DNA from: Hyphomicrobiales bacterium
Lineage (GTDB): Bacteria; Pseudomonadota; Alphaproteobacteria; Rhizobiales; Devosiaceae
Reading direction: 5' to 3'
NCBI GenBank assembly: GCA_004144345.1
Contig: SEEL01000016.1
Coordinates: forward strand, 19,264 to 83,263
DNA length: 64,000 nt
Part shown: one piece after another, positions 36,791 through 46,284 of the stretch
Position numbering within the stretch: the stretch's first letter is position 1
Layout of the letters: each line of letters opens with the position of its first letter
Notes under the pieces: generated by a model
Told to the model about the DNA's origin: nothing
Seen by the model: the letters and a program-made list of their open reading frames with translations, nothing else
Databases searched by the model: none
Translations under genes and position numbers: made by a program

Positions 36791-36861
36791 AAGATATATC
36801 TTACGATCTATCTTGAACTCCTGCGGCGGAGGCGTACCTTTTGAGTATCGTAAGATATATC
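36791..36861. promoter_or_regulatory. PadR operator region (15-bp inverted repeat)
   Basis: GATATATCTTACGAT (36793-36807) and its exact reverse complement ATCGTAAGATATATC (36847-36861) face each other across 39 bases. The left copy contains the 12-bp palindrome AAGATATATCTT (36791-36802), and ATCTATCTTG is a further half-match. The pair ends 12 bases before the padR start, as expected for autoregulation. Confidence 0.7.
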
Positions 36862-36872
36862 GGAGATACGAA

Positions 36873-37583
36873 ATGCATCATCGAGAGGACGACCGTTTCG
36901 ACCGCCACCAGCAGCGCATGTGGCAAAAATTCGAGGCCATGGGCCGGCGTGGTTTTGGCGGCTGGGGCGGCCCGCGTGGCGGCTTCGGCGGCGATTGGGG
37001 CGGCTTTGGCGACAGTTTCCGCATCGGCCGCATGCTCGCCTCGGGCGATCTGCGCCTGATCGCGCTCTATTTCATCGAGCAGCAGCCGCGCCACGGCTAC
37101 GATCTGATCAAAGCTATCGAGGAAAAGACCGGCGGTATCTATGTACCGAGCCCGGGCGTGGTCTATCCGGCGCTGACCTTCCTCGAGGAGGCCGGCTACG
37201 TGACCTCCACCGCCGAGGGCAACAAGCGGCTCTACACCATCACCGATGAGGGCAAGGCGCATCTGAGCGACAATCGCGAGGCTGTCGAAGGCATGCTGGC
37301 CCATTTCGGCCGCATCGGCGAGCAGTTCCAGCGCGCCCGCAGCCAGTGGGAAGAAGCCGGCCGGCATTTCCGCGAAGCGCCCCCGCGCCCCGACCGCGAC
37401 ATGGACGATGTCGAGCCAGAAGTGAACGAGGCCCGCAAGGAGCTGAAGCAGGCGATCAAGGAAGCGGCCAAGGACCGCGACCCGGCGAACCAGCAGCGGC
37501 TGGCAACGATCCTCCGCCGCGCCGCCGCCGAGATCCGCGAGGACCGCCGCAGCCAGCGTGTCGATATCGAGATCGACCTCTAG
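36873..37583 (+). CDS. PadR family transcriptional regulator
   Basis: A 236-residue regulator. A Gly-rich, Phe/Trp-rich N-terminus (residues 25-50) precedes the winged helix: LIALYFIEQQPRHGYDLIKAIEEKTGG, SPGVVYPALTFLEEAGYV and KRLYTITDEGKAHL (about residues 58-125). A long charged helical C-terminus (150-236) should mediate dimer formation. ATG 36873 lies just after the inverted-repeat operator. The target beyond itself is unknown. The PadR domain with Gly-rich start is common in alphaproteobacteria. Confidence 0.92.
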   Translation: MHHREDDRFDRHQQRMWQKFEAMGRRGFGGWGGPRGGFGGDWGGFGDSFRIGRMLASGDLRLIALYFIEQQPRHGYDLIKAIEEKTGGIYVPSPGVVYPALTFLEEAGYVTSTAEGNKRLYTITDEGKAHLSDNREAVEGMLAHFGRIGEQFQRARSQWEEAGRHFREAPPRPDRDMDDVEPEVNEARKELKQAIKEAAKDRDPANQQRLATILRRAAAEIREDRRSQRVDIEIDL

Positions 37584-37675
37584 CTGAGACGCAAGGCCGC
37601 GCCGTACCGCCAAGCCGGGCTGCCGACTCCCTCTGACGCGCAAATCGGCCTAGGTTTGCGCCAAGGAGACTCGAC

Positions 37676-40576
37676 TTGAACGACATGGCGCCTATCGGTT
37701 TCGACCGCAAAGCCGCCGCTGCGGGTATTGCCGCGCGGCTCAAGGACATCATCGCCCCCGGCCGCGTGATGACCGACCCGCTGATGACCTTTGCCTATTC
37801 CGGCGACGCCAGCCAGTACCGGCTGGTGCCGGCGGCGGTGGTGATCGTCAATTCCGAGGACGAGGTGCGCGCGGTGATCGCCGCCGCCCGGGCCGAGAAA
37901 CTGCCCCTGACCTTCCGCGCCGCCGGCACCTCGCTGAGCGGCCAGGCCATCACCGAAGGCGTGCTGGCCGTACTGGGCGACGGCTTCAAGCAGATGCAGG
38001 TGCTCGACAATGGCGACCGCATCCTGCTCGGCCCTGCCATCATCGTCGCGCAGGCCAACCGCGCGCTGAAGCAATTCGACCGCAAGCTCGGGCCGGATCC
38101 CGCGAGCCAGGCCACCTGCAAGATCGGCGGCGTGGTGAACAACAATTCGTCCGGCATGTGCTGCGGCGTCGCCTACAACACCTACCACACGCTGCAGCGC
38201 ATGCGCCTGATGCTGCTCGATGGAACGGTGCTCGACTCGGGTGATCCGGCCTCGGTGGCCGCGTTCCGCACGAGCCACGCCGACCTCCTCGAAGCGCTGC
38301 ACCAGCTGCACCACGAGGTCACCGCCAACCCAGAGCTCGTGGCGCTGATCCGCCACAAATACCGGATCAAGAACACCGTCGGCTATTCGATCAACGCGCT
38401 GGTCGATTTCCACGACCCCATCGACATTCTCGTCCATCTGGTGATCGGCTCGGAAGGCACGCTCGGCTTCGTCTCCGAGGTGACCTACAACACCATCCCC
38501 GAATATCCGCACAAGGTGACGGGGCTGATCCCCTTCCCCGATCCGCACAGCGCCGGCCGCGCCATCACGCGCCTCGCCAATGGCGGTGTGCAATCGACCA
38601 CCGGCGTCACCGCCGCCGAATTCATCGAGCGCCGCGCCGTCAGCACGGTCGAGCATCTGCCGGTGATGCAGCCCTATGTGAAATTCCTCGGCGAGAACTC
38701 GCCCGTGGTGCTGATCGACGTCTCCGCCCCGACGCCCGAAGAGCTGGCGGTCGAGACGGAGAAGGCAATGACGGTGCTGCGCGAAGAAGGCGCCACCGAT
38801 CTCGACTTCCAGCCCGCCGACGAAGCCCGCGGCCATGCCCTGTGGGATATGCGCAAGGGCTTCTTCGCCTCGGGCGGCGCCTCGCGCGAACCCGGCACCA
38901 CGATGATGACCGAGGACGTGGCGGCGCCGATCGACCGGCTCGCCGATTTCGTCATCGATATGCGCAAGCTCCTCGACGATCACGGCTATGAGGACGCGAT
39001 CATTTTCGGCCACGCGCTGGCCGGCAATGTGCATTTCCAGATGGCCGACAATTTCGGCAAGCCGGGCGCCGCGGAAAAATTCGACGTCTTCTCGCGCGAT
39101 CTCAGCGAGCTGGTGTCGGTGCGCTATGGCGGCAGCCTCAAGGCCGAGCATGGCACGGGCCGCGCCATCGCCCCCTTCGTCGAACGCGAATGGGGCAGCA
39201 CCGCCTATGCCATCATGCAGCGCATCAAGCCGCTGTTCGATCCCGAAGGGCTGCTCAATCCCGGCGTGCTGATCACGCCCAATGAGAAGGTGCATATCGA
39301 GAATCTGAAGCTGATGCCGCTGGCCGACCCGATCGTCGACCTCTGCATCGAATGCGGCTTCTGCGAACCGGCCTGCCCGAGCCATCAGCTGACCATGAGC
39401 CCGCGCCAGCGCATCGTGGCGACGCGCGAAATGGCCCGCCTGCGTGAGACCGGTGAGGACGACAGCCGCCTTGCGGCGATGGACGATGCCTTCGGCTATG
39501 CCGGGCTCTACACCTGCGCCGCAGGCAATGTGTGCGCCGGTCGCTGCCCCGTCGGCATCGAGACCGGCACCATGGTGCTTGGCGCCCGGGCGCGGCGGCA
39601 GAGCGAGAGTTCGCGCCGCATCGCCAGCAGCGTCGGCCGCCAGACCCGCGCCGTGGAAACGGGGCTCAGGCTCGGCATCGGCGCGCAGGCGCTGAGCCGC
39701 ACCATCATCGGCAATGGCGCGACCGACGCAATCGCCGGCGTCGTGCGAAAAATTGCGCCGATCCCCCGTGTCAGCCGCACGCTGCGGCCAGGGCCGGGTG
39801 CCCCCGCCGCGCGGCAAGGGCTGCCGCGGCGCGATAACCCGAAGGAAGCGGGCTTCCCCGTGCCCATCGCGACGCAGCCGGACAATCGCATCGTCTATTT
39901 CCCGGCCTGCCCGACGCGCATGTTCGGCGCTAATCCGACGCCCTATGATCTGAAGCCTGCAACCGAAGCGATGCTCGCCTTGCTCGAACGCGCCGGTTTT
40001 GACGTCATCGTGCCCGGCGATCTCGATGGCCAGTGCTGCGGCCAGCCCTTCCTGTCGAAGGGCTTCCCCGAGCAATCGGCCGAAGTCGGCGGTCGCCTGG
40101 TGGAAAAGCTCGCGCCGCTCGGTGCGCGCGTTGTTACCGACGCCTCGACCTGCGCCAAGCATCTCAAGGAGCATCACGGCGAGGTGGCAACGGCCGACAG
40201 TGCCGAGTTCCTGCTGGCCGAAGTGCTGCCCAAGCTCGCGGTGCTGCGGCGCCTGCCCTCGATCGCGGTGCACCAGAACTGCTCGGCCCAGCGCATGAAG
40301 GAACAGGCGGCGATCCTGGCGGTCGCCGGCGCCTGCGCCGAACAGCTCGCGCCGCTCGAGACGGTAAGCTGCTGCGGCTTTGCTGGCGACAAGGGCCTGT
40401 TCGCGCCCGAACTCAACGAATGGGCGACCCGTTTCGTAAAGAACGATATTCCAGCCGACTGCAAGTTGGGCGTTTCGACCGTCTCGACCTGCGCCACGGG
40501 CCTCAGCGAGCGGGCGGGTGTGCCCTTCGTGTCGCTGGCAAGTGTGCTGGAATACGTTACAAGGCCGGATGCTTGA
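37676..40576 (+). CDS. FAD/Fe-S D-lactate dehydrogenase-type oxidoreductase
   Basis: A 966-residue fusion. The N-terminal FAD-binding PCMH domain (about 35-270, with GTSLSGQ at 83-89) and FAD-oxidase C-terminal domain (to about 535) are followed by two 4Fe-4S ferredoxin-type motifs (CIECGFCEPACP near 557; CAAGNVCAGRCPVG near 615), and then two CCG domains (CCGQPF near 786, CCGFAG near 899) as in GlpC/LldE. It likely oxidises D-lactate or a similar 2-hydroxyacid and feeds electrons to quinone. AAGGAG seven bases before supports TTG 37676. Confidence 0.9.
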   Translation: MNDMAPIGFDRKAAAAGIAARLKDIIAPGRVMTDPLMTFAYSGDASQYRLVPAAVVIVNSEDEVRAVIAAARAEKLPLTFRAAGTSLSGQAITEGVLAVLGDGFKQMQVLDNGDRILLGPAIIVAQANRALKQFDRKLGPDPASQATCKIGGVVNNNSSGMCCGVAYNTYHTLQRMRLMLLDGTVLDSGDPASVAAFRTSHADLLEALHQLHHEVTANPELVALIRHKYRIKNTVGYSINALVDFHDPIDILVHLVIGSEGTLGFVSEVTYNTIPEYPHKVTGLIPFPDPHSAGRAITRLANGGVQSTTGVTAAEFIERRAVSTVEHLPVMQPYVKFLGENSPVVLIDVSAPTPEELAVETEKAMTVLREEGATDLDFQPADEARGHALWDMRKGFFASGGASREPGTTMMTEDVAAPIDRLADFVIDMRKLLDDHGYEDAIIFGHALAGNVHFQMADNFGKPGAAEKFDVFSRDLSELVSVRYGGSLKAEHGTGRAIAPFVEREWGSTAYAIMQRIKPLFDPEGLLNPGVLITPNEKVHIENLKLMPLADPIVDLCIECGFCEPACPSHQLTMSPRQRIVATREMARLRETGEDDSRLAAMDDAFGYAGLYTCAAGNVCAGRCPVGIETGTMVLGARARRQSESSRRIASSVGRQTRAVETGLRLGIGAQALSRTIIGNGATDAIAGVVRKIAPIPRVSRTLRPGPGAPAARQGLPRRDNPKEAGFPVPIATQPDNRIVYFPACPTRMFGANPTPYDLKPATEAMLALLERAGFDVIVPGDLDGQCCGQPFLSKGFPEQSAEVGGRLVEKLAPLGARVVTDASTCAKHLKEHHGEVATADSAEFLLAEVLPKLAVLRRLPSIAVHQNCSAQRMKEQAAILAVAGACAEQLAPLETVSCCGFAGDKGLFAPELNEWATRFVKNDIPADCKLGVSTVSTCATGLSERAGVPFVSLASVLEYVTRPDA

Positions 40577-41618
40577 CCAGCCCGAAGACCGCGCCGACCC
40601 CTTCTGCCGCTATTACAGCGCGTGCGGCGGCTGTTCGCTGCAGCATCTGGGGCCGGCGTCCTACACCGCGCTGAAGCGGGGCCTGATCGATGAAGCGCTG
40701 CTCGGGGCCAGAGTTGGCGCGACGCCGGAGCCGATGATATCGGCGCATGGCGACGGCCGCCGCCGCGCCACGCTCCATGCCCGCGGCAAGGAAGTGGGCT
40801 ACATGGCGGCCCGCAGCCATGACCTCGTTGATATCGCCGCCTGCCCGATCCTCGTGCCGCAATTGGCCGAGCGGGCGCCGGCCCTCAGCCGCACGATCGC
40901 CGCGACCATCGGCGATTGCGACATTGCCTTCACGGCCACCGAAACCGGGCTCGATGTGTCGATCCGGACCGACAAGAAGCTGAAGCCCCAGCGGCTGACG
41001 CTGCTCGCCCAGCACGCGAACCTGGCGCGCCTGTCGCTGAACGGCGAAACCGTGCTCATGGCCCGGCCGCCCGCCGTGCGCATGGGCAAATCCATGGTCG
41101 AACTGCCGCTCGGCAGCTTCCTCCAGGCGACGGCGATGGCCGAGGACGTGCTTGGCGCGCTGGTGCTGGACGGCATCGGCAAGGCGAAAGCGGTCGCGGA
41201 CCTCTTCTGCGGCATGGGGCCGTTCACCCTGCGCATGGCCGAGCAGGCGAAAGTCTACGCCGCCGACGCCGACAAGCCGGGCATTGCCGCGCTGCAGCAT
41301 GCCGTACGGTTCACGCGCGGGCTGAAGCCCGTGACGGCAAAGGCCCGCGATCTGTTCCGCGAACCGCTGGTACCGGTGGAGCTGAAGGATTTCGACGCCG
41401 TGGTGTTCGACCCGCCGCGCGCCGGGGCCGAGGCGCAGGCGCGCGAACTGGCCAAATCGAAGGTGCCGGTGGTCGTGGCCGTTTCCTGCGAGCCACGCAC
41501 CTTTGCGCGCGACGCCGCTATTCTCATTGCCGGCGGCTACGGGCTGGAGAAGCTGACGCCCGTCGATCAGTTCGCCTGGTCGCGTCATGTGGAACTGGTT
41601 GGCGTGTTCCGGCGCTAG
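40569..41618 (+). CDS. class I SAM-dependent RNA methyltransferase, RlmD/TrmA-like
   Basis: A 349-residue protein. C13, C19, C22 and C92 (CRYYSACGGC, then AACPIL) are a 4Fe-4S ligand set of the RumA type. The SAM domain holds VADLFCGMGPFTLRM and VVFDPPRAGAEAQA. The catalytic cysteine is in AVSCEP near residue 307. No TRAM domain is present before the Fe-S motif. It makes a 5-methyluridine in rRNA or tRNA; the exact site is not clear. It overlaps the dehydrogenase by eight bases. Confidence 0.9.
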   Translation: MLDQPEDRADPFCRYYSACGGCSLQHLGPASYTALKRGLIDEALLGARVGATPEPMISAHGDGRRRATLHARGKEVGYMAARSHDLVDIAACPILVPQLAERAPALSRTIAATIGDCDIAFTATETGLDVSIRTDKKLKPQRLTLLAQHANLARLSLNGETVLMARPPAVRMGKSMVELPLGSFLQATAMAEDVLGALVLDGIGKAKAVADLFCGMGPFTLRMAEQAKVYAADADKPGIAALQHAVRFTRGLKPVTAKARDLFREPLVPVELKDFDAVVFDPPRAGAEAQARELAKSKVPVVVAVSCEPRTFARDAAILIAGGYGLEKLTPVDQFAWSRHVELVGVFRR

Positions 41619-41635
41619 GTGAACATGGCTTTTGT

Positions 41636-41763
41636 GGCACCACCCTCATCCGGCTTCGCCACCTTCTCCCATCAAGGGAGAAGGCAATTGAGCCGAGAGC
41701 GTTGTGGGGTGACCTTCTCCCTTGATGGGAGAAGGTGCCCAAAGGGCGGATGAGGGTGGTGCC
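41636..41763. repeat. 128-bp nested inverted repeat
   Basis: Outer arms are GGCACCACCCTCATCC and its complement (41636-41651 and 41748-41763). Inner arms (41661-41684 and 41713-41736) match perfectly over 24 bp, with CCTTCTCCC in the core. A cruciform or hairpin transcript is possible. The style matches interspersed palindromes known in rhizobial genomes. Its right arm ends one base before the selO start codon. Confidence 0.85.
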
Positions 41764-41764
41764 G

Positions 41765-43213
41765 ATGCCCATCAAGCCATCCACCTCGCACGCTACACTC
41801 GGCAGTGAATTCTTCGATCCGGTAGAAGCGGCCCACTTCCCTGAGCTGACGCTGCGCTATCGCAACCAGCGTGCGGCCGCCAGCGTCGGGCTCGACGAAC
41901 TGAGCGACGAGCAATGGCTGGCCCATTTCGGCCGCTTCGAGCCGATCGCGGGCAGCTTCGAGCAGCCGCTGGCGCTGCGCTATCATGGCCACCAGTTCCG
42001 GACCTACAATCCCGACCTCGGCGATGGCCGCGGCTTCCTGTTCGCGCAATTGCATGACGAACAGGGACGCCTGCTTGACCTCGGCACCAAGGGCTCGGGC
42101 CGCACGCCCTGGTCGCGCATGGGCGATGGGCGGCTGACGCTGAAGGGCGGCGTGCGCGAGGTGCTGGCGACATCGATGCTGGAAGCGCTCGGTGTCGATA
42201 CCAGCAAGTCGCTGAGCCTGATCGAAACCGGCGAAGAGCTGGAGCGGCATGACGAGCCGTCGCCGACGCGGGCCGGCGTGCTGGTGCGGCTGAGCCATAG
42301 CCATATCCGCATCGGCACCTTCCAGCGGCTGAGCTACCTCCGCGACAAGGACAGCCTCGGGCGCCTGCTCGATTATTCGCTGAACACCTATTTCGGCACC
42401 GATGGCGGCAACCGGCCGGCCGAAACGCTGCTGGCGCAGACCGCCCAGTTGGTCGCCAGGACCGGTGCCAACATCATCGCGGCCGGCTTCGTCCATGGCG
42501 TGCTGAACTCGGACAACATCAATATCACTGGCGAGAGCTTCGACTACGGTCCATGGCGCTTCACGCCGACCTACGACCCGGCCTTCACCGCCGCCTATTT
42601 CGACTCGACCGGCCTCTACGCTTTCGGCCGTCAGCCCGATGCACTGGCGTGGAATTTGACGCGGCTCGCCGAATGCCTGCTGCCGCTGGGCGAGCATGAG
42701 GCGCTCGAAGCCGCGCTCAACAGCTTCTGGCCCGCCTTCCAGCGCAGCATGTGGCAAGCCGCTTTGCGGCGGCTGGGCCTCATGTCGCGCGGCGATCAGG
42801 CGGATGCCGAACTGGTGGTGGCGATCTTTGCGTTCCTGCACGAAAGCCAGATCGGCTACGAGCAGTTCTGGTTCGACTGGCGCGGTGGCAGACTGAGCGC
42901 GGATCGCGCGCTGCGCGGCCCTGTGGCGCCGGCCTATGCCGGGGAAGCCTTTGCCCCGCTGCGCGGGATGCTCGACGCCTATGACGCAGCGCCGTCGGTC
43001 AATCTCGACCATCCCTATTTTTCGCGCGCGGTCCCGCGCACCATGCTGATCGACGAGATGGAGGCGCTATGGGCGCCGATCGCGGAGAACGACGACTGGC
43101 GTGCGTTCCATAGCGTGCTGGGCGAGATCGACGAGATGCGCGAGGCCTATGGCAGCGACGTCAGCGGTGCTTCGACCGCGAAATCCTCGGCCCGGCCCGG
43201 CGCCAGTTCGTAG
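41765..43213 (+). CDS. selO: SelO-family protein adenylyltransferase
   Basis: A 482-residue pseudokinase of the YdiU/UPF0061 family, which transfers AMP to proteins in redox response in known members. LRYHGHQF, LGTKGSGRTPWSRMGDGR (ATP-binding, KGSGRTP), EVLATSMLEALGV and AGFVHGVLNSDNINI with SFDYGPW are diagnostic. Start ATG 41765 is at the edge of the repeat, so no upstream ribosome site other than the repeat arm is seen. The last 22 codons overlap the tail of the convergent cyclase gene. Confidence 0.92.
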   Translation: MPIKPSTSHATLGSEFFDPVEAAHFPELTLRYRNQRAAASVGLDELSDEQWLAHFGRFEPIAGSFEQPLALRYHGHQFRTYNPDLGDGRGFLFAQLHDEQGRLLDLGTKGSGRTPWSRMGDGRLTLKGGVREVLATSMLEALGVDTSKSLSLIETGEELERHDEPSPTRAGVLVRLSHSHIRIGTFQRLSYLRDKDSLGRLLDYSLNTYFGTDGGNRPAETLLAQTAQLVARTGANIIAAGFVHGVLNSDNINITGESFDYGPWRFTPTYDPAFTAAYFDSTGLYAFGRQPDALAWNLTRLAECLLPLGEHEALEAALNSFWPAFQRSMWQAALRRLGLMSRGDQADAELVVAIFAFLHESQIGYEQFWFDWRGGRLSADRALRGPVAPAYAGEAFAPLRGMLDAYDAAPSVNLDHPYFSRAVPRTMLIDEMEALWAPIAENDDWRAFHSVLGEIDEMREAYGSDVSGASTAKSSARPGASS

Positions 43214-45264
43214 AAGCGGGCGAGCCGCCGCTCGATCGGCGTGCCGAGTTCGACGCAACGCGCAAGGCTGCCCGCAACATCGCCATTGCCGCGCAACGCC
43301 AGCAGCAGCGCGTCATGCGCCGCGGCCAGTGCCAGGAAGGCGTCGGTCTTTGCCAGCGCCGCATCACCGACCAGCACATAGACCTTGAGCCGCTGCGCCT
43401 TGCCCTTGAGCTGCACCGAGCCGGCTTCGAGCCACGCCAGATCTGGCGCGGTGAAGCGCGTGCCCTCGGCGGCGACGATGTCGAAGCCGACCACCTTGCT
43501 CTCGCCCTCAACGCGCGAGGCGACATTTACCGTGTCGCCAATGGTCGAGTAATCGAACCGCGTGGCGAGCCCCATATTGCCCACCAGCGCCACGCCGGTG
43601 GAGAGACCGACGCCGATGGCAATGCCCGGTTCGCCAAAGATCTTGTCGCGATTGAGCGCATCGAGCGTCTGCCGCATCGCCAGCGCCGCCTCGCAGGCGC
43701 GGCGGGCATGCTCGGCGACATCGACCGGGGCATTCCAGAACGCCATGATCGCGTCGCCGATGAATTTGTCGATGGTGCCGAGGCGATCGACGATCTGCTT
43801 GCCGAGCGCGCCGAACAGCGTGTTGAGCGTCGCCAGCGTGTCCTGCGGCGTATGCTTTTCGGTGAAGCTGGTGAAGCCGCGCATGTCCGCGAACATCACC
43901 GTCAGTTCGCGCAGCTCGCCGCCCAATTCGAGCTTGCCGGCATTGCGCTCGATGACGCCGAGCAGTTCTGGCGCGACGTAGTAGCCGAAGGCCCGGCGCA
44001 CCTGCAGGCGGTCGCGCTCGGCGAGCGAGAACTGGAAATAGACCATCGCGCCATAGACCAGCAGCGACGCGGCCACCGGATAGGTCGAATCCATCAGCCA
44101 GCCGCGTGTGCTGAACGCGACATAGGACACGATCATGGCGGCGCTGATGCAGGTAACGGCGACGGCAAGGCCGGCAAATGGCCCGAGCCGCAGCACCACC
44201 GCCACCAGCAGCAGCCCGGTCAGCGTGAACAGCAGGATTTCGAGCCCCTGCAGCCAGTCTGCCCGGCCGAGGAACTGGTTGGAGACGATCTGATCGATCA
44301 TCGACGCATGGACCAGCACCCCCGCCTTGCTCGCCGAGAGCGGCGTCGCGTGCAGATCGAGCAGGCCGCTCGCCGACGTGCCAACCAGCACGATGCGGCC
44401 GCCAAACTCGCCCGCCAGCGATTGGTAGTCGTCGGCGAACAAGCGCCAGGCAGGAATGACGTGCGCCGCCTGTGTAGGCTTGTCCCACAGGATCACATCG
44501 CCATTGGCGGCGGTCGGTACGGTGAGGTCGCCGAGCCGCACGGCTTCGAGCGTATTGCCGCCCGCCGTGTCGCCCAGCGCGACGATCGTGCCGACGCCGA
44601 GCGCGAGGCGCAGCGTTTCGAGCGACAGGCCGGGATAATAGCGCGTGCCATCGGTCCACAGCATCGGCACCCGCCGCACCGTGCCCGCCGAATCCTCGGC
44701 ATTGATGCTGAGCCCGCCAAGCCCCGGCGCCGCCTCCGCCAGCACCGCCAGCGGCACCACTGCCCCGCGGATCGGCGGCAGAGACGGACCCGGATCGCTC
44801 CCCGATACCGCCACGCCAACTTTGGGGTCGATGACAATCGGCGCGGCATTTGCCGACGTCGAGAATCCGAGCACGCTGTTGCTGCTGCGCAGCGCGTCGG
44901 CGAAGGCCGTATCATTGGCCGCACCCAGCCGGTCCGGCTCGGCGAACAGCACGTCGAAGCCGATGGCGGCAACGCCCAGCTCGCCGAGCCGCGTCGTCAT
45001 CGTGGCCATCATGCTGCGCGGCCAGGGCCATTGGCCCAGCTGCGCCAGCGATGTGTCGTCGATATCGAGCACGCGGACCGGGCTATCCTCACCAGCGCGC
45101 GGCATCATCCGCTGGTAGAAGTCGAACCCCATGTCGCGGATGGCCGCCACCGGCGGCGGATCGGCCAGCCGGATCAGCGCCAGCACCAGCACCAGCACCA
45201 CCCCGAGCAGGGTAGGCAAAAGCCGGCGGTTGTTGATCCGCCGGCTGGTTGATTTGCCGGTCAT
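43147..45264 (-). CDS. CHASE2-domain class III adenylate cyclase
   Basis: The 705-residue protein has a first helix (14-34), a large extracytoplasmic CHASE2 domain (about 35-330), three helices (about 345-415), and a cyclase domain. Metal and catalytic residues are in MFADMRGF (near 460), DKFIGDAIMAFWN (near 497, with the Lys and Asp of adenine recognition), and GDTVNVASR (near 577). The Lys and the Asp are those of cAMP makers. FecR lies 25 bases upstream on the same strand. A cNMP-binding gene lies 1.4 kb further along and could be a reader. Confidence 0.92.
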   Translation of the reverse strand: MTGKSTSRRINNRRLLPTLLGVVLVLVLALIRLADPPPVAAIRDMGFDFYQRMMPRAGEDSPVRVLDIDDTSLAQLGQWPWPRSMMATMTTRLGELGVAAIGFDVLFAEPDRLGAANDTAFADALRSSNSVLGFSTSANAAPIVIDPKVGVAVSGSDPGPSLPPIRGAVVPLAVLAEAAPGLGGLSINAEDSAGTVRRVPMLWTDGTRYYPGLSLETLRLALGVGTIVALGDTAGGNTLEAVRLGDLTVPTAANGDVILWDKPTQAAHVIPAWRLFADDYQSLAGEFGGRIVLVGTSASGLLDLHATPLSASKAGVLVHASMIDQIVSNQFLGRADWLQGLEILLFTLTGLLLVAVVLRLGPFAGLAVAVTCISAAMIVSYVAFSTRGWLMDSTYPVAASLLVYGAMVYFQFSLAERDRLQVRRAFGYYVAPELLGVIERNAGKLELGGELRELTVMFADMRGFTSFTEKHTPQDTLATLNTLFGALGKQIVDRLGTIDKFIGDAIMAFWNAPVDVAEHARRACEAALAMRQTLDALNRDKIFGEPGIAIGVGLSTGVALVGNMGLATRFDYSTIGDTVNVASRVEGESKVVGFDIVAAEGTRFTAPDLAWLEAGSVQLKGKAQRLKVYVLVGDAALAKTDAFLALAAAHDALLLALRGNGDVAGSLARCVELGTPIERRLARFYELAPGRAEDFAVEAPLTSLP

Positions 45265-45289
45265 GTGACGAGCGACGTTCTAGAGGGAC

Positions 45290-46069
45290 CTAGCCCGGCT
45301 GATCTTCCCAGCACTCGGCCGGAGGCGAGAATTGGTCGCACTTATCCGTCTCTGTCTCCGTGAACTCCGGGAAGCTCGGCAGCACCGGCGCGACATTCAG
45401 GCACTCACGGGCGCGGGCGAACCAGAAATCGCGGCGCAGCGGCGACTGGTCTTCGGCATAGATGAAATTGGCCCTGTAGCCGGCGCGTACGTGGCGGTCC
45501 GTGAGGCGGGAATCGCCGACGATCTCCGCCTGTTCCAGGGTCAGCTCGCCGATCTCGCAGAATTCCGACAGCGTCTTGCAGACATTGCCCTCGGTGCAGA
45601 AGATCACCACGCCATTATAGAGCAGGATTTCAGTCTTCATCATCGCCGCATCGTCGCGATAGACGAACACGTCGAACTCCGTGCCGCGCACGCCGATCGT
45701 GCCCGTGGGCGTATTGATGATGTAGCGGTTCTTGGCGCTGTCGCCGGTGGCGAAGCGGAAGGCGCCCGACAGCATGTCCACTGCCAGCTTGCCGGCCGAG
45801 CCATTGTTGCGGATGAGATAGTCATCGATGCGCAGCGACGACGACGGACCGACCACCAGTTCGGTGTCGTCCTGGAACCGGATCTGCACCTGGCCGCTCG
45901 GCCCGGTCTCGATCAGATCGCCGATGAAGATGTCGGCGCCCACCACGAGGACGCGCGTACCGGAGACAGCCTGGGGATTGACCCCGAGCGCGCTGCCCAC
46001 GGCCGCCGAAGCGATCGTCGGCACCAGGATGAACAGCGCTGCGCTCAGCAGGCCGATTAGCTTATTCAT
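45290..46069 (-). CDS. FecR-domain periplasmic protein
   Basis: A 259-residue exported protein: signal peptide LLSAALFILVPTIASA, then a FecR fold (about 30-150: GADIFIGDLIETGPSGQVQIRF, DDTELVVGPSSSLRIDDYLI, NTPTGTIGVRGTEFDVFV). A cysteine-containing C-terminal part (VVIFCTEGNVCKTLSEFCEIGEL) follows. FecR-CHASE2-cyclase pairs are known, and the FecR protein likely tells the CHASE2 domain about envelope state (inference). ATG 46069 gives a clean signal peptide. Confidence 0.88.
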   Translation of the reverse strand: MNKLIGLLSAALFILVPTIASAAVGSALGVNPQAVSGTRVLVVGADIFIGDLIETGPSGQVQIRFQDDTELVVGPSSSLRIDDYLIRNNGSAGKLAVDMLSGAFRFATGDSAKNRYIINTPTGTIGVRGTEFDVFVYRDDAAMMKTEILLYNGVVIFCTEGNVCKTLSEFCEIGELTLEQAEIVGDSRLTDRHVRAGYRANFIYAEDQSPLRRDFWFARARECLNVAPVLPSFPEFTETETDKCDQFSPPAECWEDQPG

Positions 46070-46284
46070 GACGAAATTCCCCAAGAACAGGCACGGAGCA
46101 CCAGTGCCGGATGGCCACACTAGCAATGAACCCCCGCTGAACGATAGGGCCTCGCGCAAATTGCGACTAATCTTCGGCGCTTGCCGAACGAGCCGTTTGT
46201 CTGCATGTTCAATCCTGTTGATGGGTAGCGCCCGGGCCGCTGTCGTGGTCCGGCTTCGGCTGGGGGGCCGGAGAAGATGGAAGC

